NCBI GenBank assembly: GCA_005408345.1
Contig: SEMN01000049.1
Span: 558,001-622,000, forward strand
Direction: 5' to 3'
Source: Macquaria australasica
Lineage: Eukaryota; Chordata; Actinopteri; Centrarchiformes; Percichthyidae
Length of the DNA stretch: 64,000 nucleotides
Every line of letters begins with the position of its first letter. The first letter of the stretch is position 1. Under the pieces are notes generated by a model. It worked only from the letters and a program-made list of their open reading frames with translations, was not told where the DNA came from and did no database searches. Made by a program: the position numbers and the translations under genes. Shown here in pieces: positions 25,301 to 36,000 of the stretch.

Positions 25301-27905
25301 CTCTTATGTTTCATGGTTAAAGGGACTCTTGTCAGCACACAAGTATTTATAGAACAGTGCTTTAATTGTGCACACTGAACACTGTTCTTTGAATGTTGAA
25401 TGTTGTTTTCTGAACAGAAACAACTATTATCTCATCAGTTAATTTGGTCCATACCTGAACAACAACATAGGTAAGGTGAATAAAATATTCTGAACTTACT
25501 GAAACACATCTTGTCTGCAGGTCCAGAGCCACTGTGATCACATAGTTGCCAATGGGGGTCTGCAGCTCCTCCAGAGGGTTTATCAGCTTCGTAGAGACTC
25601 CCTGAAGATTCAGAGGAACATTGTTCGTATCATAGGAAATTTGGCACTCAATGAGAGCGTTCACCAGGCCATAGCCATGTCTGGTAAGTCTGCAACTCAT
25701 TATTATTCCAGTACATTTGTATTTGTTTTCCGTTTTTGATACTTTCTGTCCCAACTGTAAAAACTGAACAGCAGATTATAACGGATCCAATCTTTTTTTT
25801 TTTCTTTCTTCCTTACCTGTATAACACCTTCAGGCTGGGTATCTGTCTTGGCTGAGGTGATGCAGTCTCCTCATGTCATGCAGGCGTCTCATGCAGCCCG
25901 CGCTCTGGCCAACCTGGATAGGGAGACGGTGAAAGAGAAATACCAAGACGGCATCTATATCCTCCACCCGCAAACACGTGGCAAGTAGGAAAACAATTCA
26001 TTCTATTCTTAGATCATTTTTATTATGTCTTAGTTTCATTTTATTTTATAGGTAAATAGACACTTATCTTTGACACTGTTCATTTCCAGCCAGCCAATCA
26101 AAGCAGATGTGCTCTTCATCCATGGGATTCTGGGGGCAGCTTTTAAGACGTGGAGGCAGAAGGACCGCAGTATGTTAGAGGAAGAGAAGGAGGCAGAAAG
26201 CAGGGACGACTACACAGAGTGCTGGCCAAAGGTGAAAAATCCACCTAATCCTTTTCTCTTATTACTGTGGAGTAGTAGTTGTAGAAGTGTCTTTCCATGT
26301 TTTTCCTCCTACAATGAAATGAAATCTTTGGAACAACTATGGATTGGTCTTTCTGGCTGTAGGAGTGACTCAGTGGTGTTTGTTTTGCTCAATGAAACGT
26401 GAGGTCTCGCGCAGATTTTGACTAATCTTGAGGAAAATGAATCATCTCTCACTGTTGTTATTGTCCTCTTTTATTTACAGTCATGGTTGGCTGCTGACTG
26501 TCCAAATCTGAGAGTACTATCAGTGGAGTATGACAGTCACCTCAGTGACTGGATGGCCCAGTGCCCCGCTGAGAATCAGAGGTGAGGAATCTGTAGTTTC
26601 TTCATGTGTCCACTGGTTTTTAAGTATAACATATTGTAGGGCTGTGCAAGTAGGGGACAATTCTCTGTTATTGGAGAGATAATATTTATTTTGCTTAACA
26701 GTTATTGCTTACTAATAGTAATAATCTTAAAATTGTGTGCAACATATCTAACATCATGACTATTTAAAGCTAATTAAGAATGGTAATTCTTAGTGAAATG
26801 AAATGTTTTATCATCCCAAATGTTCCAGTATTCATTATGCCCAATTGCAACAGACTCTGAGAGTGAACTGTTGATTCATTCTTTGCTTTTGTCTCTTCAG
26901 GAAGTCCTTGGCCTACAGAAGTCGAGAGCTGCTAAAGAAGTTAAAGCTGGCAGGAGTTGGAGAAAGGCCTGTGGTCTGGGTAGCCCACAGTATGGGAGGT
27001 ATTTTGTCAGAACTTTCCTTCCACAAGCATGTCAGATTTTTACTCAAATCCCTTGAACGCAACATGAAAAACAAATGGCTTGGCCTTATTTCACACTTGC
27101 ACCTACATGTGATTTTTTTTGTCTGATGTAAAAGTTGTGCTCACTGTTTGTTTGTATCCTCTTGCGTTTGATTTTTCCATCAGGATTGCTTGTGAAGAAA
27201 ATGCTGCTGGATGCCTCAGAGGACCCAGATATGCATGGACTGTTAAAGAACACCAAGGGCATTATGTTTTATAGTGTTCCTCACCATGGCACCTTTATGG
27301 CAGAGTACTCGGTCAGTGTCAGATATCTCCTCTTTCCCTCTATAGAAGTCAGAGAACTTTGTAAAGGTAAGTGAGCAAATTTAATTCGGAGGTCCAAGAC
27401 TGTTTGTGTTTCATGGAAATTGTTCAATATCTACTGTGAGTCGGTGTCCTTGTGTTTTTAAGACTCGCCAGCACTGCGCAACCTGAATGAGAACTTCCTG
27501 AACATGGCGAAAGAAAAGGAATTCAAGGTGCTGAGCTTTGCAGAGACGCTGCCAACAAACATTAGTCCCATGATCAAGATACTGGTGGTACCGACACAGT
27601 CAGCAAGTATGTAACGCTAATGCATGTGGGAAATGGTACACGTCTCTCTGTGACGTATAGCTTAAAAATGAATGCATGAGCAAAAAATAGCATAGATCTT
27701 GAAAGCTTATATGTCTGTAATCTTGTTCCTTTAGCTCTTACCTTGAGCCTGCTATGGTTTGGTTTCAGATCTCGGCATTGGGGAGCTCATCGAGGTGGAC
27801 GTCGATCATCTCAACATCTGCAAGCCAGACAAGAAGGACTCATTTCTGTACAAGCGCAGCCTCCAGTTCATCCAGGAAGCACTGCAGAGCTACATCGGCC
27901 ACTGA
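22345..27905 (+). CDS. SERAC1: SERAC1, serine active site-containing protein 1 (659 aa, 16 coding exons)
   Basis: The exons are 22345-22438, 22559-22595, 22711-22853, 23318-23407, 24037-24168, 24269-24390, 24696-24824, 24993-25106, 25521-25683, 25834-25984, 26090-26231, 26481-26581, 26901-26998, 27184-27366, 27463-27606 and 27769-27905. All phases agree and give 660 codons. SERAC1 is a lipase-like protein at the mitochondria-ER interface needed for phosphatidylglycerol remodelling and cholesterol trafficking; its loss in human causes MEGDEL syndrome. An N-terminal hydrophobic segment (about residues 36-53) is followed by an armadillo-like helical region (Q-S-L-A-A-Q, G-G-L-W-C-F-G-G-N-G-L-P-Y) and then an alpha/beta-hydrolase domain. 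That domain has V-L-F-I-H-G, the nucleophile motif H-S-M-G-G (Ser at about 503) and S-V-P-H-H-G. The start aligns with the human M-S-L-A-A. In-frame ATGs at 22279 and 22300 could extend it by up to 22 residues. Confidence 0.95.
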
Positions 27906-28609
27906 CTGAAATATATGAACACAAACACACTGATACAACTTACTTGAAATGGGGGAGAGCACCATCAACCACCCAAACCCCAAACCAAATGGAAACATAA
28001 CTGCCTCTTCTTGATGCACATTTACATAAACAGCCACTAATGTGACCATAGTATAATTATGGAAATAATTAAATATATTTTACACAACTCTGAAGAGTTG
28101 TCAGTTGTGATGAAAAAAACCTGGGTGCTCATTTTGTTCTCTTAGTCATCCTACTAGATTGGTCTCTGTCACTACTGAGTTGGATGAATTTTAAAAATTG
28201 TCTGAATTTTTAAAGAACGTATTTATGACGTTCAGATGATGAAATATTATAGATTTTATTTTTCTGGCACTTTTTTCCATGTCAACTTAGACATACCAGC
28301 TTAACATATGGCATTATACTATATTTACTTAAAGATGCACTGACATGTCATTGCCACTCATGCTCCTTGGTATTTTTGACCAGTGCTGGTTTAAGATTTT
28401 ATTTCTAAATGTATATATTTTATTCTAACTACAGTATGACAGCCATATTGTCTGCCAAAACATATTCCTTCTTGAACCTTACCTCAAATGGACCTGTATT
28501 AATATTTGTTCAGGTTGCTTTATTTATTTGTGTGGGACTAATCAAGCAATTATTATTATTAATCTCCATGTGTTTGTAGTCCAAATTGCCACTAGAAATG
28601 CTGCCAATG

Positions 28610-28615
28610 AATAAA
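28610..28615 (+). terminator. Polyadenylation signal, SERAC1
   Basis: AATAAA about 705 bases after the SERAC1 stop, at the end of an AT-rich 3' UTR (27906 to about 28635). From there to about 29090 I see no gene or named repeat. Confidence 0.6.
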
Positions 28616-29094
28616 TGTATTAAGTTGGGAGGCTTTGTTTGACTTGTCTATGCACTGGATCACTTTCATCTCAAAGCTGCTTTGCAATGTATAATCATAT
28701 CTGAATGTTTTTTCTTTTTACAATATTAATACCACAGTGCTGTGAAATACACATCGTCATGCTTTCCCTGTCGGTGTGACAAAACTGCAAAAATGAACAC
28801 TACATTATTTTAGGGTTAACTGACAGACTATAAAAATTTGTTCACTCAGATATTTCTATACTGTGGTATATACCCTTTTAAAATCTGGTGTATTACACCA
28901 TTGTGTTGTAAATCATTGAGCATTGACTGCTTTGTGGTACTGTTGGACTTTTATATCGCTTTTTTTTTGCATCAATGTGATCATTTAACCTTAAACCTTT
29001 TATTTGTCCAATTAATTCACTGGATTGGTCAAAAGCAGACATCCCCAATTGGTTGTTAGAGTGTAACTATTTTGACTGAATGTTACTGATGTAA

Positions 29095-29340
29095 AATACG
29101 ATCGCGCAGTTTTCTCCAAGCAGGGAGGAAACCGTATAAATGACCTACGACGCATAAATGTGCTGTATTTATGTCACATGCGCAGTTTGCGGATCGCAGA
29201 AGATTGTTCCTCGGTACCCGCCGTACGTCGTCCCACCTCGGGTTAGCGCAGGAAACACCGCGGCTGTCAGGTTGGTGGAGGTCCGTCTGTCCTCCCTTTA
29301 ACGCCTTCGCTCGAGTGTAGCCAGGCGTGTGCGTGCTTAT
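29095..29340 (+). promoter_or_regulatory. GTF2H5: GTF2H5 promoter region
   Basis: A sharp CpG-rich rise lies between the SERAC1 3' UTR and GTF2H5. It contains an NRF1-like core CATGCGCAG at 29177-29185, typical of housekeeping promoters. An untranslated first exon must lie here, because the coding exon is preceded by an acceptor (gttctgcag ending at 29640). I could not fix the first exon's donor. Confidence 0.5.
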
Positions 29341-29670
29341 CGATAGCTTGTTCTGCTCTGTATTTGAAAATGGCGATACTTGTGAGAATATCCCCGGGGG
29401 TTTGTGAGCTTTTGAACTGACGTTAGCGCTAACAAGCTAACAAGCTAACCGTGCTCAAATCAAAGGCTAGCTACTTAACTGTGTTTTCTGAGGTAACGTT
29501 TACTTATTTTGAGAAAGCAAGTCTCATTAAAAAAAAAAAAAAGAGAGACCGAGACCCAAACATGCCTAACGCTGACTGGAAGTCACTGTCGTGTTTACGG
29601 TCAGAAGAGTCGCACATCTTATTATTTATTTGTTCTGCAGGTTTTGAGCGATTTCTCTGCACCTGTCAAC

Positions 29671-29998
29671 ATGGTCAACGTACACAAAGGCGTCCTCGTT
29701 GAGTGGTAAGGAAAGCTGTGAATCTGCTCAGACTGCCAGAGTTCATTCTCCCTCACGTCTGTGCAGGACGCAATGACTTACGAAGCTGTTTCTCCTCCTC
29801 CTCCCCCCCCGGATCAGTGACCCCGCCATGAAACAGTTCCTCCTCTACCTGGATGAAAAAATGGCCCTGGGAAAGAAGTTCATCCTCAAGGACCTTGACG
29901 ACACGCACCTGTTCATCCTGGCAGAGGTGGTCCACACCCTCCAGGAGAGGGTGGGCGACTTAATGGACCAGAATTCATTCACCCTCACGCAGAAATGA
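29671..29998 (+). CDS. GTF2H5: GTF2H5, TFIIH subunit 5 (TTDA/TFB5/p8), 71 aa
   Basis: The exons are 29671-29705 and 29818-29998; together they make 216 bases, giving 71 residues, exactly the human length. The protein begins M-V-N-V-H-K-G-V-L-V-E-C, followed by D-P-A-M-K-Q-F-L-L-Y-L-D-E. It continues with L-G-K-K-F-I-L-K-D-L-D-D-T-H and ends L-M-D-Q-N-S-F-T-L-T-Q-K, all close to human. It is the smallest core TFIIH subunit. It pairs with XPB's partner p52 (GTF2H4), stabilises TFIIH and is required for nucleotide-excision repair; human loss causes trichothiodystrophy A. Cys12 is completed across the exon join. An AATAAA at 30280-30285 is a likely poly(A) signal. Confidence 0.95.
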
Positions 29999-30279
29999 CA
30001 CTCGGCTTTTTCTTTAAGTGAACGTGGTTTGGACTGAAGTGGAGCAGTTGTTCAATTTTTGCTACATTAATGTGAAAAATTAAATTTTCAAAAAGCACAT
30101 TTTGCTCCTCGGTTGCACAGCGTGTGATGTGTTGGCTTAATGTGTGCCTTCTGTTAGTTGTGTCCATTATAAAATTTGCTAAATACATTTCATTGCTTTT
30201 TGATCTTAGTTGAAATATGCTGATTCATTTGAGTTGCCGTTTCTACGTTTGTGGAGTTGATGAAAGCAGTGAGAATCAG

Positions 30280-30285
30280 AATAAA
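30280..30285 (+). terminator. Polyadenylation signal, GTF2H5
   Basis: AATAAA about 280 bases after the stop. Between here and the duplicated block at 30549 there is only AT-rich sequence with a short T-run. Confidence 0.5.
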
Positions 30286-30548
30286 GATCTATAAAAAAGA
30301 CAAAGGTGCGTATAGCTGCAGAATTGGGCGTTATTTTTCAGTGGGTTTGGCACTAATAGTGACCTTTTCACATTTTAACAGTCATTTTGTTCAGTGTTTA
30401 ACCCAAAAACATCACTTAATGCAGGTTTGATGACTGAGAAAATCTCTTTAAATGTATTTTTTTCACAATATATTAACTAATTTAACCGGCCACTTTTTTT
30501 TTTTTCTGTAAATGTTTTCTACCTACATTATTAACTGAATGCAATTTC

Positions 30549-31195
30549 AAAAAGGAGTGATGTAAAGACAAGGCACCATCTTGATTAGAGTACATGTTGA
30601 GATATTTGTAGAGAACAGAGACGGAAAGAGAGAACATTTGTTTTGCCTGTTTTTGTCCATAAGCTCCCATTTTATAAAACAGAGGGCAGCAAGTCTCATA
30701 TTGTTGGCAATATAAGGAAAGTTACAGGAGAAAAAGCAATTCATTAAAATAATATGTTCTACATAAGGCAAAATAAATTTGGCAAATGGTATAACTACTG
30801 CATGTGCTGGGATAAGAAATGGCTTACATGGTAGATCAGTAGCCCATTTACATAAAGTTGTGTAAAATCCACACAATTCATCAAAATCCACCCATGCATG
30901 TAGTCAGATAATACAGTATCAAATGTCGTCCCTTTTTGGCAAAATAAATAAAATGAATAATCAAGTGCAATTACAAAGCTTCTTTCCAAGGGAAGAATTG
31001 GTAAGAGTGGTATCAGTGGTACCTACTCCAGTTAAGGCTCTCTGTATTTTTTAAAAACAAGTCTGAGGACCAAGAGAATTTGTCAACAGCCAACACTGCT
31101 ATGGCACTTAAATTCTCCATTCATCAATTATGGTAGTGCTGGCGAGCCACAATGTGCTGTTAGAGGCTGCTGCAGCATCAGCTTCCTTTACTTTA
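30549..31195. repeat. Direct segmental duplicate of TMEM181 3' UTR, copy 1
   Basis: About 647 bases match 34780-35480 nearly base for base and in the same orientation, starting at AAAAGGAGTGATG and ending at GCTTCCTTTACTTT. Copy 1 lacks a 50-base insertion present in copy 2 and differs by a few small changes; for example, it lacks AAAGA near 31011. Copy 2 lies within the inferred 3' UTR of TMEM181, so copy 1 is most simply a displaced copy of that UTR. The near-identical minus-strand frames in both copies are by-products; nothing suggests a conserved protein. Confidence 0.9.
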
Positions 31196-31397
31196 CTTTC
31201 TTTCTGCTGCCGTGAAGCACATCTACGTTATGTCACGTAACACGTGTCGATGGTCCCGCAAGCGACACACAACACGTCCAAAACACTTGTACAACTTCAC
31301 GCAAAGACTTTGTGCAGGTTCACACGATCCTCACGTCGCCTGAATGTTTGCAGGTCGTCAGTTTCTTACTTAATGTTTTCTTTCCACATGTTTGGGG

Positions 31398-31584
31398 GGT
31401 GCACCGGTCTTGGAAGTACTGCAATACCAAGTCGATGCGCGGAGTGGACGGAGCAAGCCCCTGTTCCATCTCCCTGCTCCAAAAATCAATTTAATATATG
31501 GTCCCCGGGTAGGGGACGTATCAGATATTAAACTGATAAGAACAGATACTACACTTGATCTTAGCCAAAAGGCCGAGAAGCGAT
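31398..31584 (-). ncRNA. RNU2: U2 spliceosomal snRNA gene (187 nt)
   Basis: Read on the minus strand from 31584, the sequence opens with ATCGCTTCTCGGCCTTTTGG. It contains the branch-site recognition segment GTGTAGTA, the stem IIa/IIb region, the Sm site GATTTTTGGAG, and a 3' stem-loop ending GGTGCACC at 31398. Stems III/IV are intact. Differences from human U2 fall in stem IIb and in the distal stem-loop (for example the CCCCTA...GGGGA pairing), mostly in compensating pairs. That pattern suggests a functional gene rather than a decayed retropseudogene. U2 base-pairs with the intron branch point in the major spliceosome. A single copy is visible, with no tandem array. Confidence 0.95.
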
Positions 31585-31628
31585 GCCGAGGAGGCTGCGA
31601 AGTAGGAGGGTCACTCTCCGCACTGTGA

Positions 31629-31642
31629 CTCTCACTCATGGT
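31629..31642 (-). promoter_or_regulatory. Candidate snRNA proximal sequence element (PSE)
   Basis: ACCATGAGTGAGAG on the minus strand, at -45 to -58 from the U2 start. It resembles the vertebrate PSE core (ACCGTGACTTGAAAG) in both sequence and distance. There is no TATA box at -25, as expected for a Pol II snRNA gene. I did not find a clear octamer in the -200 to -250 zone. Confidence 0.5.
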
Positions 31643-33068
31643 TTAACATAATTTCAACAACTACAGAAAAAGTATATACCAACAAAGAGTAAAAGCGCGG
31701 TTCGGTGTAGTATGTTTAATTGGCACCAAAAAGCCCATAAAATTACACACTTTAGTTACGAAACGTTATAATATTGAAATGCGGGTAAATCACGTGACGT
31801 GCTACTGACCAATTAGAAATCACTACGTCACGGTATAACTTAAAATCCTATTTATAGCTTTAATTGCGGTAGAATTGTTTGTTTATTCAGTTAAACTATA
31901 CGATTGAGATTTAGTATACCTATTTCTAATAACAGCATCGTGTGAGTGAGCAAATAATGTAAAATCAAACAAAATACCACAGCGGGGTACACAAAAACTT
32001 TGATACGTGGACACCAACGGCCCAGTGCGTCAAGCTAGCAGCAGGCCTGTTTCAACTTCCGGCATTTGTGTTTTCAAAATAAACGTTGTTGTAATGGAAA
32101 CAATCGATGCATATTAGAAGCTGGTGGCTAAAAAAAATTTTTTTTTAAGCAGTTGTTCAAACCGGTATCTGGATTTCAAACCATTTCTAATTGTGTGAGT
32201 GGACACGTAACGCATAACTACGCACATTACAACTGATTATGGCTCTTTTTTTTGCGCGGACTTCAAGACTGGACTCCCAGAAACAATTACAAAGCGTACT
32301 GTATTTCAGAAGATGCTTTTAACGTTAGTCCAAGTTAATTGAGACAGATTAGTTAACGTAACTGGACATTAACAGATACAAAGTCAAAGACTGAGAGGAG
32401 GAATAATAATAAAAGACAATATCCAACAATAACTCGCTTGTAAAAGCATGAACCTACCTGAAATTGTCATCTAGATGGCGAGCATTAGCGATTACCTGAC
32501 ATTGGCCAGGAAGCGTGAAACCTGCTTTCTACACATGACCAGCAGTGGGAGTTGTTTTTCCCTGTTTAGTGTTCTTGTAATAAATCTGTGTAGTTTATTT
32601 ATCAAGGCAGTAGCCGTTTACTGCATGCAGTAGATATTATATATACAGGATACTAGCTACTTAAGGTCAATTATCAGGTAAAAATACCAAATATTTCAAT
32701 TGCGCGCTTTTCTCAGTTTTACAAAGACTGATGCATGACTTGCATTGCCGAAGTAGCTCTGGTAACTTATATTGGGTATTTTTCATAATTTGGGTCATTT
32801 AATATAGACTGAACGTTTAGCTAATTGATTAATTAATGCGTGATTTTAACTAGTTAGTGATTGTATATGTTTTATCTTGGAAAATGTGGCGAACAACTGC
32901 TTAGACTACCGCAAGCATACGTAGAGAGTCGATAAGCCGTGCTATGATTGAATTCATGCTTTTGTTTCTGAATTATTTCTTTTTTTTTCTGTAAGAAAAT
33001 TGGGGTTTCAGTAGTTTTCCAGAGTCCTGTAGATTTGTATGGACGACGCCTTATTCTGAAGAAACACA

Positions 33069-33077
33069 ACCGGAAGT
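33069..33077 (+). promoter_or_regulatory. ETS-type site in the DYNLT1 promoter
   Basis: ACCGGAAGT, a consensus ETS/GABP site, 47 bases before the DYNLT1 ATG in a TATA-less context. The rest of 31645-33060 is AT-rich intergenic sequence with no recognised gene. Confidence 0.5.
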
Positions 33078-33123
33078 CGTGCTCCTGGGTAACCTGGTTC
33101 ACTTGATAACGGAGGCAGGAGCC

Positions 33124-34415
33124 ATGGACGAGTATCAGACAGAAGATGAGGTGGGTTTAACACTTGGAACTAGTTGTTGCGTGCATTTTATCACCGAAAA
33201 ACATTACCACAAAAATCTATCTTTTAAAGTTGCTCTAAGGTCCTGACTGACATACAAGCCTAATCGCTTGGCCAGAAAGTAGAAGGCGAGCAGACATGTC
33301 ATGTCGGCTGGCTAGCTGAAAGTGTACCGTTTTGTGTCTCGCCAAACAGACCGGGTTCGTCGTTGAAGAAGTGAGCAAAATAATTAAAGAGGTAAGCAAA
33401 AGGCAGTCTGGACGCCTTTCGGTTTAGATTTTATCGGCAGCTTTGTGTTTAGCTATCCATTGGTCGCTAAGGACGTTGTAACCGTTGCTAGGCACCGTCT
33501 ATATCTGTACCCATTGCTTTTATACCATTCAAGAGATTCATTATAACGTTGTTTTTTATTTCAGTACAATTTTGTACAATATTTAGCACGGTGCAGATTA
33601 CAAAGTCACTGATTTATAACATATACTGGCTGTAGCTGCACTGTAAAGGCTGTTAAAGGGTTTAGCATTGTTCTTCAATAAACACCACTTTGTTTGAACT
33701 GTCTCTGTAGTCAGTAGAAACAGCCATAGGAGGAAATGCCTACAAGCACAGCAGAGTGAACCAGTGGACCACCAGCGTGGTGGAGCAGTGCCTCAGTCAG
33801 CTCAGCAAGCTGGGGAAGCCTTTCAAATACATTGGTATATGCGCTGCTGCCTCAGTAATAGTAAGAAGTAAAACAATAGTATTCTGATGGTTCTTGGGTT
33901 CTGAAGTTGGCATTAAAAGACAGTGTGTGTTTGTGTTTTCCCGCAGTAACCTGTATCATCATGCAGAAAAATGGGGCAGGTCTGCAAACAGCCAGCACAT
34001 GCTTCTGGGACAACTCTACTGATGGTAAATGTATATGCAGCTTCTGAATGATCTAAAATGTGCTGTATGAGTGGTGTCTCTCAAGTTATGCTTTCAGCAA
34101 TACATATATTTACATTACAATCTTGTAAAGGGATAAACAGAGCAAGTACCCAAATCGGTAGAGAATTTGATAAGTAATGTTTTCTCTTCTGTGAGCAACT
34201 ATCAGTGTGCTCTTGAGCAAGGCAGCCGTCTTTAAAATGTCAAGGTTGTGATGGTCAGCTTTCAGAAACTGGTAGTATTTTGTCACTGACAGGAAATGTG
34301 GAAGGGATACTATCACTGAACCTATTGTGTATTACACCCAACAGGAAGCTGTGCAGTGAGATGGGAGAACAAGTCCATGTACTGTATCGTCAATGTTTTT
34401 GGGCTGGCCATCTGA
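33124..34415 (+). CDS. DYNLT1: DYNLT1, dynein light chain Tctex-type 1 (113 aa, five exons)
   Basis: The exons are 33124-33150, 33350-33391, 33711-33834, 33947-34024 and 34345-34415. They sum to 342 bases and 113 residues, the human length. The protein reads M-D-E-Y-Q-T-E-D-E, then T-G-F-V-V-E-E-V-S, then Y-K-H-S-R-V-N-Q-W-T. It continues with G-K-P-F-K-Y-I-V-T-C-I-I-M-Q-K-N-G-A-G-L and W-E-N-K-S-M-Y-C-I-V, closely matching human. DYNLT1 is a homodimeric light chain of cytoplasmic dynein that binds the intermediate chain and cargo adaptors. The gene runs tail-to-tail into TMEM181. Confidence 0.96.
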
Positions 34416-34508
34416 ACCAACTACAATGTACCTTAAGTGTTTGAAATGTGTAAGATTTTGTGTATTTTTGAGAACCAGCAAGATGTTTGGTCATGTTGTC
34501 TATGTTTG

Positions 34509-34514
34509 AATAAA
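34509..34514 (+). terminator. Polyadenylation signal, DYNLT1
   Basis: AATAAA 94 bases after the DYNLT1 stop, which gives a short 3' UTR ending at about 34530. Confidence 0.7.
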
Positions 34515-34573
34515 CTGTTGTTTTTATATTACGTGCAATTGATTAAAACAATACTATGCTGCATATACTTTGC

Positions 34574-34579
34574 TTTATT
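34574..34579 (-). terminator. Polyadenylation signal, TMEM181
   Basis: AATAAA on the minus strand (TTTATT on plus), with cleavage expected near 34550. It would end a TMEM181 3' UTR of about 1.45 kb (36000 to about 34550) that contains duplicate copy 2. It faces the DYNLT1 signal across about 60 bases. Confidence 0.6.
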
Positions 34580-34779
34580 TACACATGACATGACACAGTG
34601 CTATATGTACAGCTTTTATCTCATAAAGCAAAATTGCAAGAACGTCCAACATATCAGGACCCACAACAACCTCATTTAACCACCTTAAATGATCATAAGC
34701 TACATTCACACTGAAAGAATCAAAAATGTACATTGATGTCAAAGCATTTACAAATTTGAGACTGCAGCCCATGTAGAAG

Positions 34780-35480
34780 AAAAAGGAGTGATGTAAAGAC
34801 AAGGCACCATCTTGATTAGAGTACATGTTGAGATATTTGTAGAGAACAGAGACGGAAAGAGAGAACATTTGTTTTGCCTGTTTTTGTCCATAAGCTCCCA
34901 TTTTATAAAACAGAGGGCAGCAAGTCTCATATTGTTGGCAATATAAGGAAAGTTACAGGAGAAAAAGCAATTCATTAAAATAATATGTTCTACATAACAT
35001 TCACATTTCCCCGCTGTGGGACAATAAAGGCTTATCTTATCTTATAAGGCAAAATAAATTTGGCAAATGGTATAACTACTGCATGTGCTGGGATAAGAAA
35101 TGGCTTACATGGTAGATCAGTAGCCCATTTACATAAAGTTGTGTAAAATCCACACAATTCATCAAAATCCACCCATGCATGTAGTCAGATAATACAGTAT
35201 CAAATGTCGTCACTTTTTGGCAAAATAAATAAAATGAATAATCAAGTGCAATTACAAAGCTTCTTTCCAAGGGAAGAATTGGTAAGAGTGGTAAAAGATC
35301 AGTGGTACCTACTCCAGTTAAGGCTCTCTGTATTTTTTAAAAACAAGTCTGAGGACCAAGAGAATTTGTCAACAGCCAACACTGCTATGGCACTTAAATT
35401 CTCCATTCATCAATTATGGTAGTGCTGGCGAGCCACAATGTGCTGTTAGAGGCTGCTGCAGCATCAGCTTCCTTTACTTT
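34780..35480. repeat. Direct segmental duplicate, copy 2 (in TMEM181 3' UTR)
   Basis: Partner of 30549-31195. It matches through its length except for a 50-base insertion at 34998-35047 and an extra AAAGA near 35292. Its flanks continue as ordinary TMEM181 3' UTR, which suggests this is the original location. Confidence 0.9.
34998..35047 (+). mobile_element. 50-bp LINE/SINE 3'-tail insertion
   Basis: The insertion is present in copy 2 and absent from copy 1. It has a stem-like segment (TTTCCCCGCTGTGGGACAAT), AATAAAGG and a (TCTTA)n-type tail. This is the usual 3' end of fish L2/Rex-type LINEs and the SINEs they mobilise. A short ATAA repeat at both ends (34994-34997 and 35044-35047) fits a target-site duplication. 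Confidence 0.7.
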
Positions 35481-36000
35481 CTACCACCAGTATAATGTTA
35501 CTCAGCTTTGGCCAGGTATATGCATTCTTATTATTGTCTGACTTTCAGAGAGTGGAAAGGAATGGCAAAAACAACACAGTGCAATCATAGAGCGACAACA
35601 GTGGTTCAACGCAAAGCAATAAACATAACATTGATTATATATAATATTAGCACTTTTCCCGATCAGGTTGTGAAGAAATGCTGGTTATGAGGAAAAAAAG
35701 TTTACAAATTGGTAAAAACCAGTGTTTGTTTCCTTTGTTTTCAATGAGACTGAAAGCATAAAGAATGAAGAAAAAATTGTGAGTGGCTACATGCCTTAAC
35801 TTTCCGTAAAAGTACAGTACATTCAGTAGACATGGAAGTTGTCCTTTTTTTAAAAATATATTTATGTACACTTAGAGTATATCATTTTGTATTACCAATG
35901 CAAGTACTCCTTATTTACACATAATAGTTTGTTGTATTGTATTCTCATAGTCTCCCAACTGTGACACAAAAGAGGAATGACAGGCCAGTCAGAGATCCCA

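Noticed and set aside
25834..25990. GC-AG intron after SERAC1 exon 10 (GCAAGT at 25981)
   Set aside because: Using the GT four bases later (CAA then GTAGGA) restores phase 2 and the aligned Q-T-R-G-N-Q-P-I-K peptide, so an ordinary GT-AG intron fits better.
30547..30891. Conserved protein from the matching frames at 30547-30891 and 34575-34901
   Set aside because: Similarity reflects the recent DNA duplication of a 3' UTR. The frames differ in length and have no recognisable domain.
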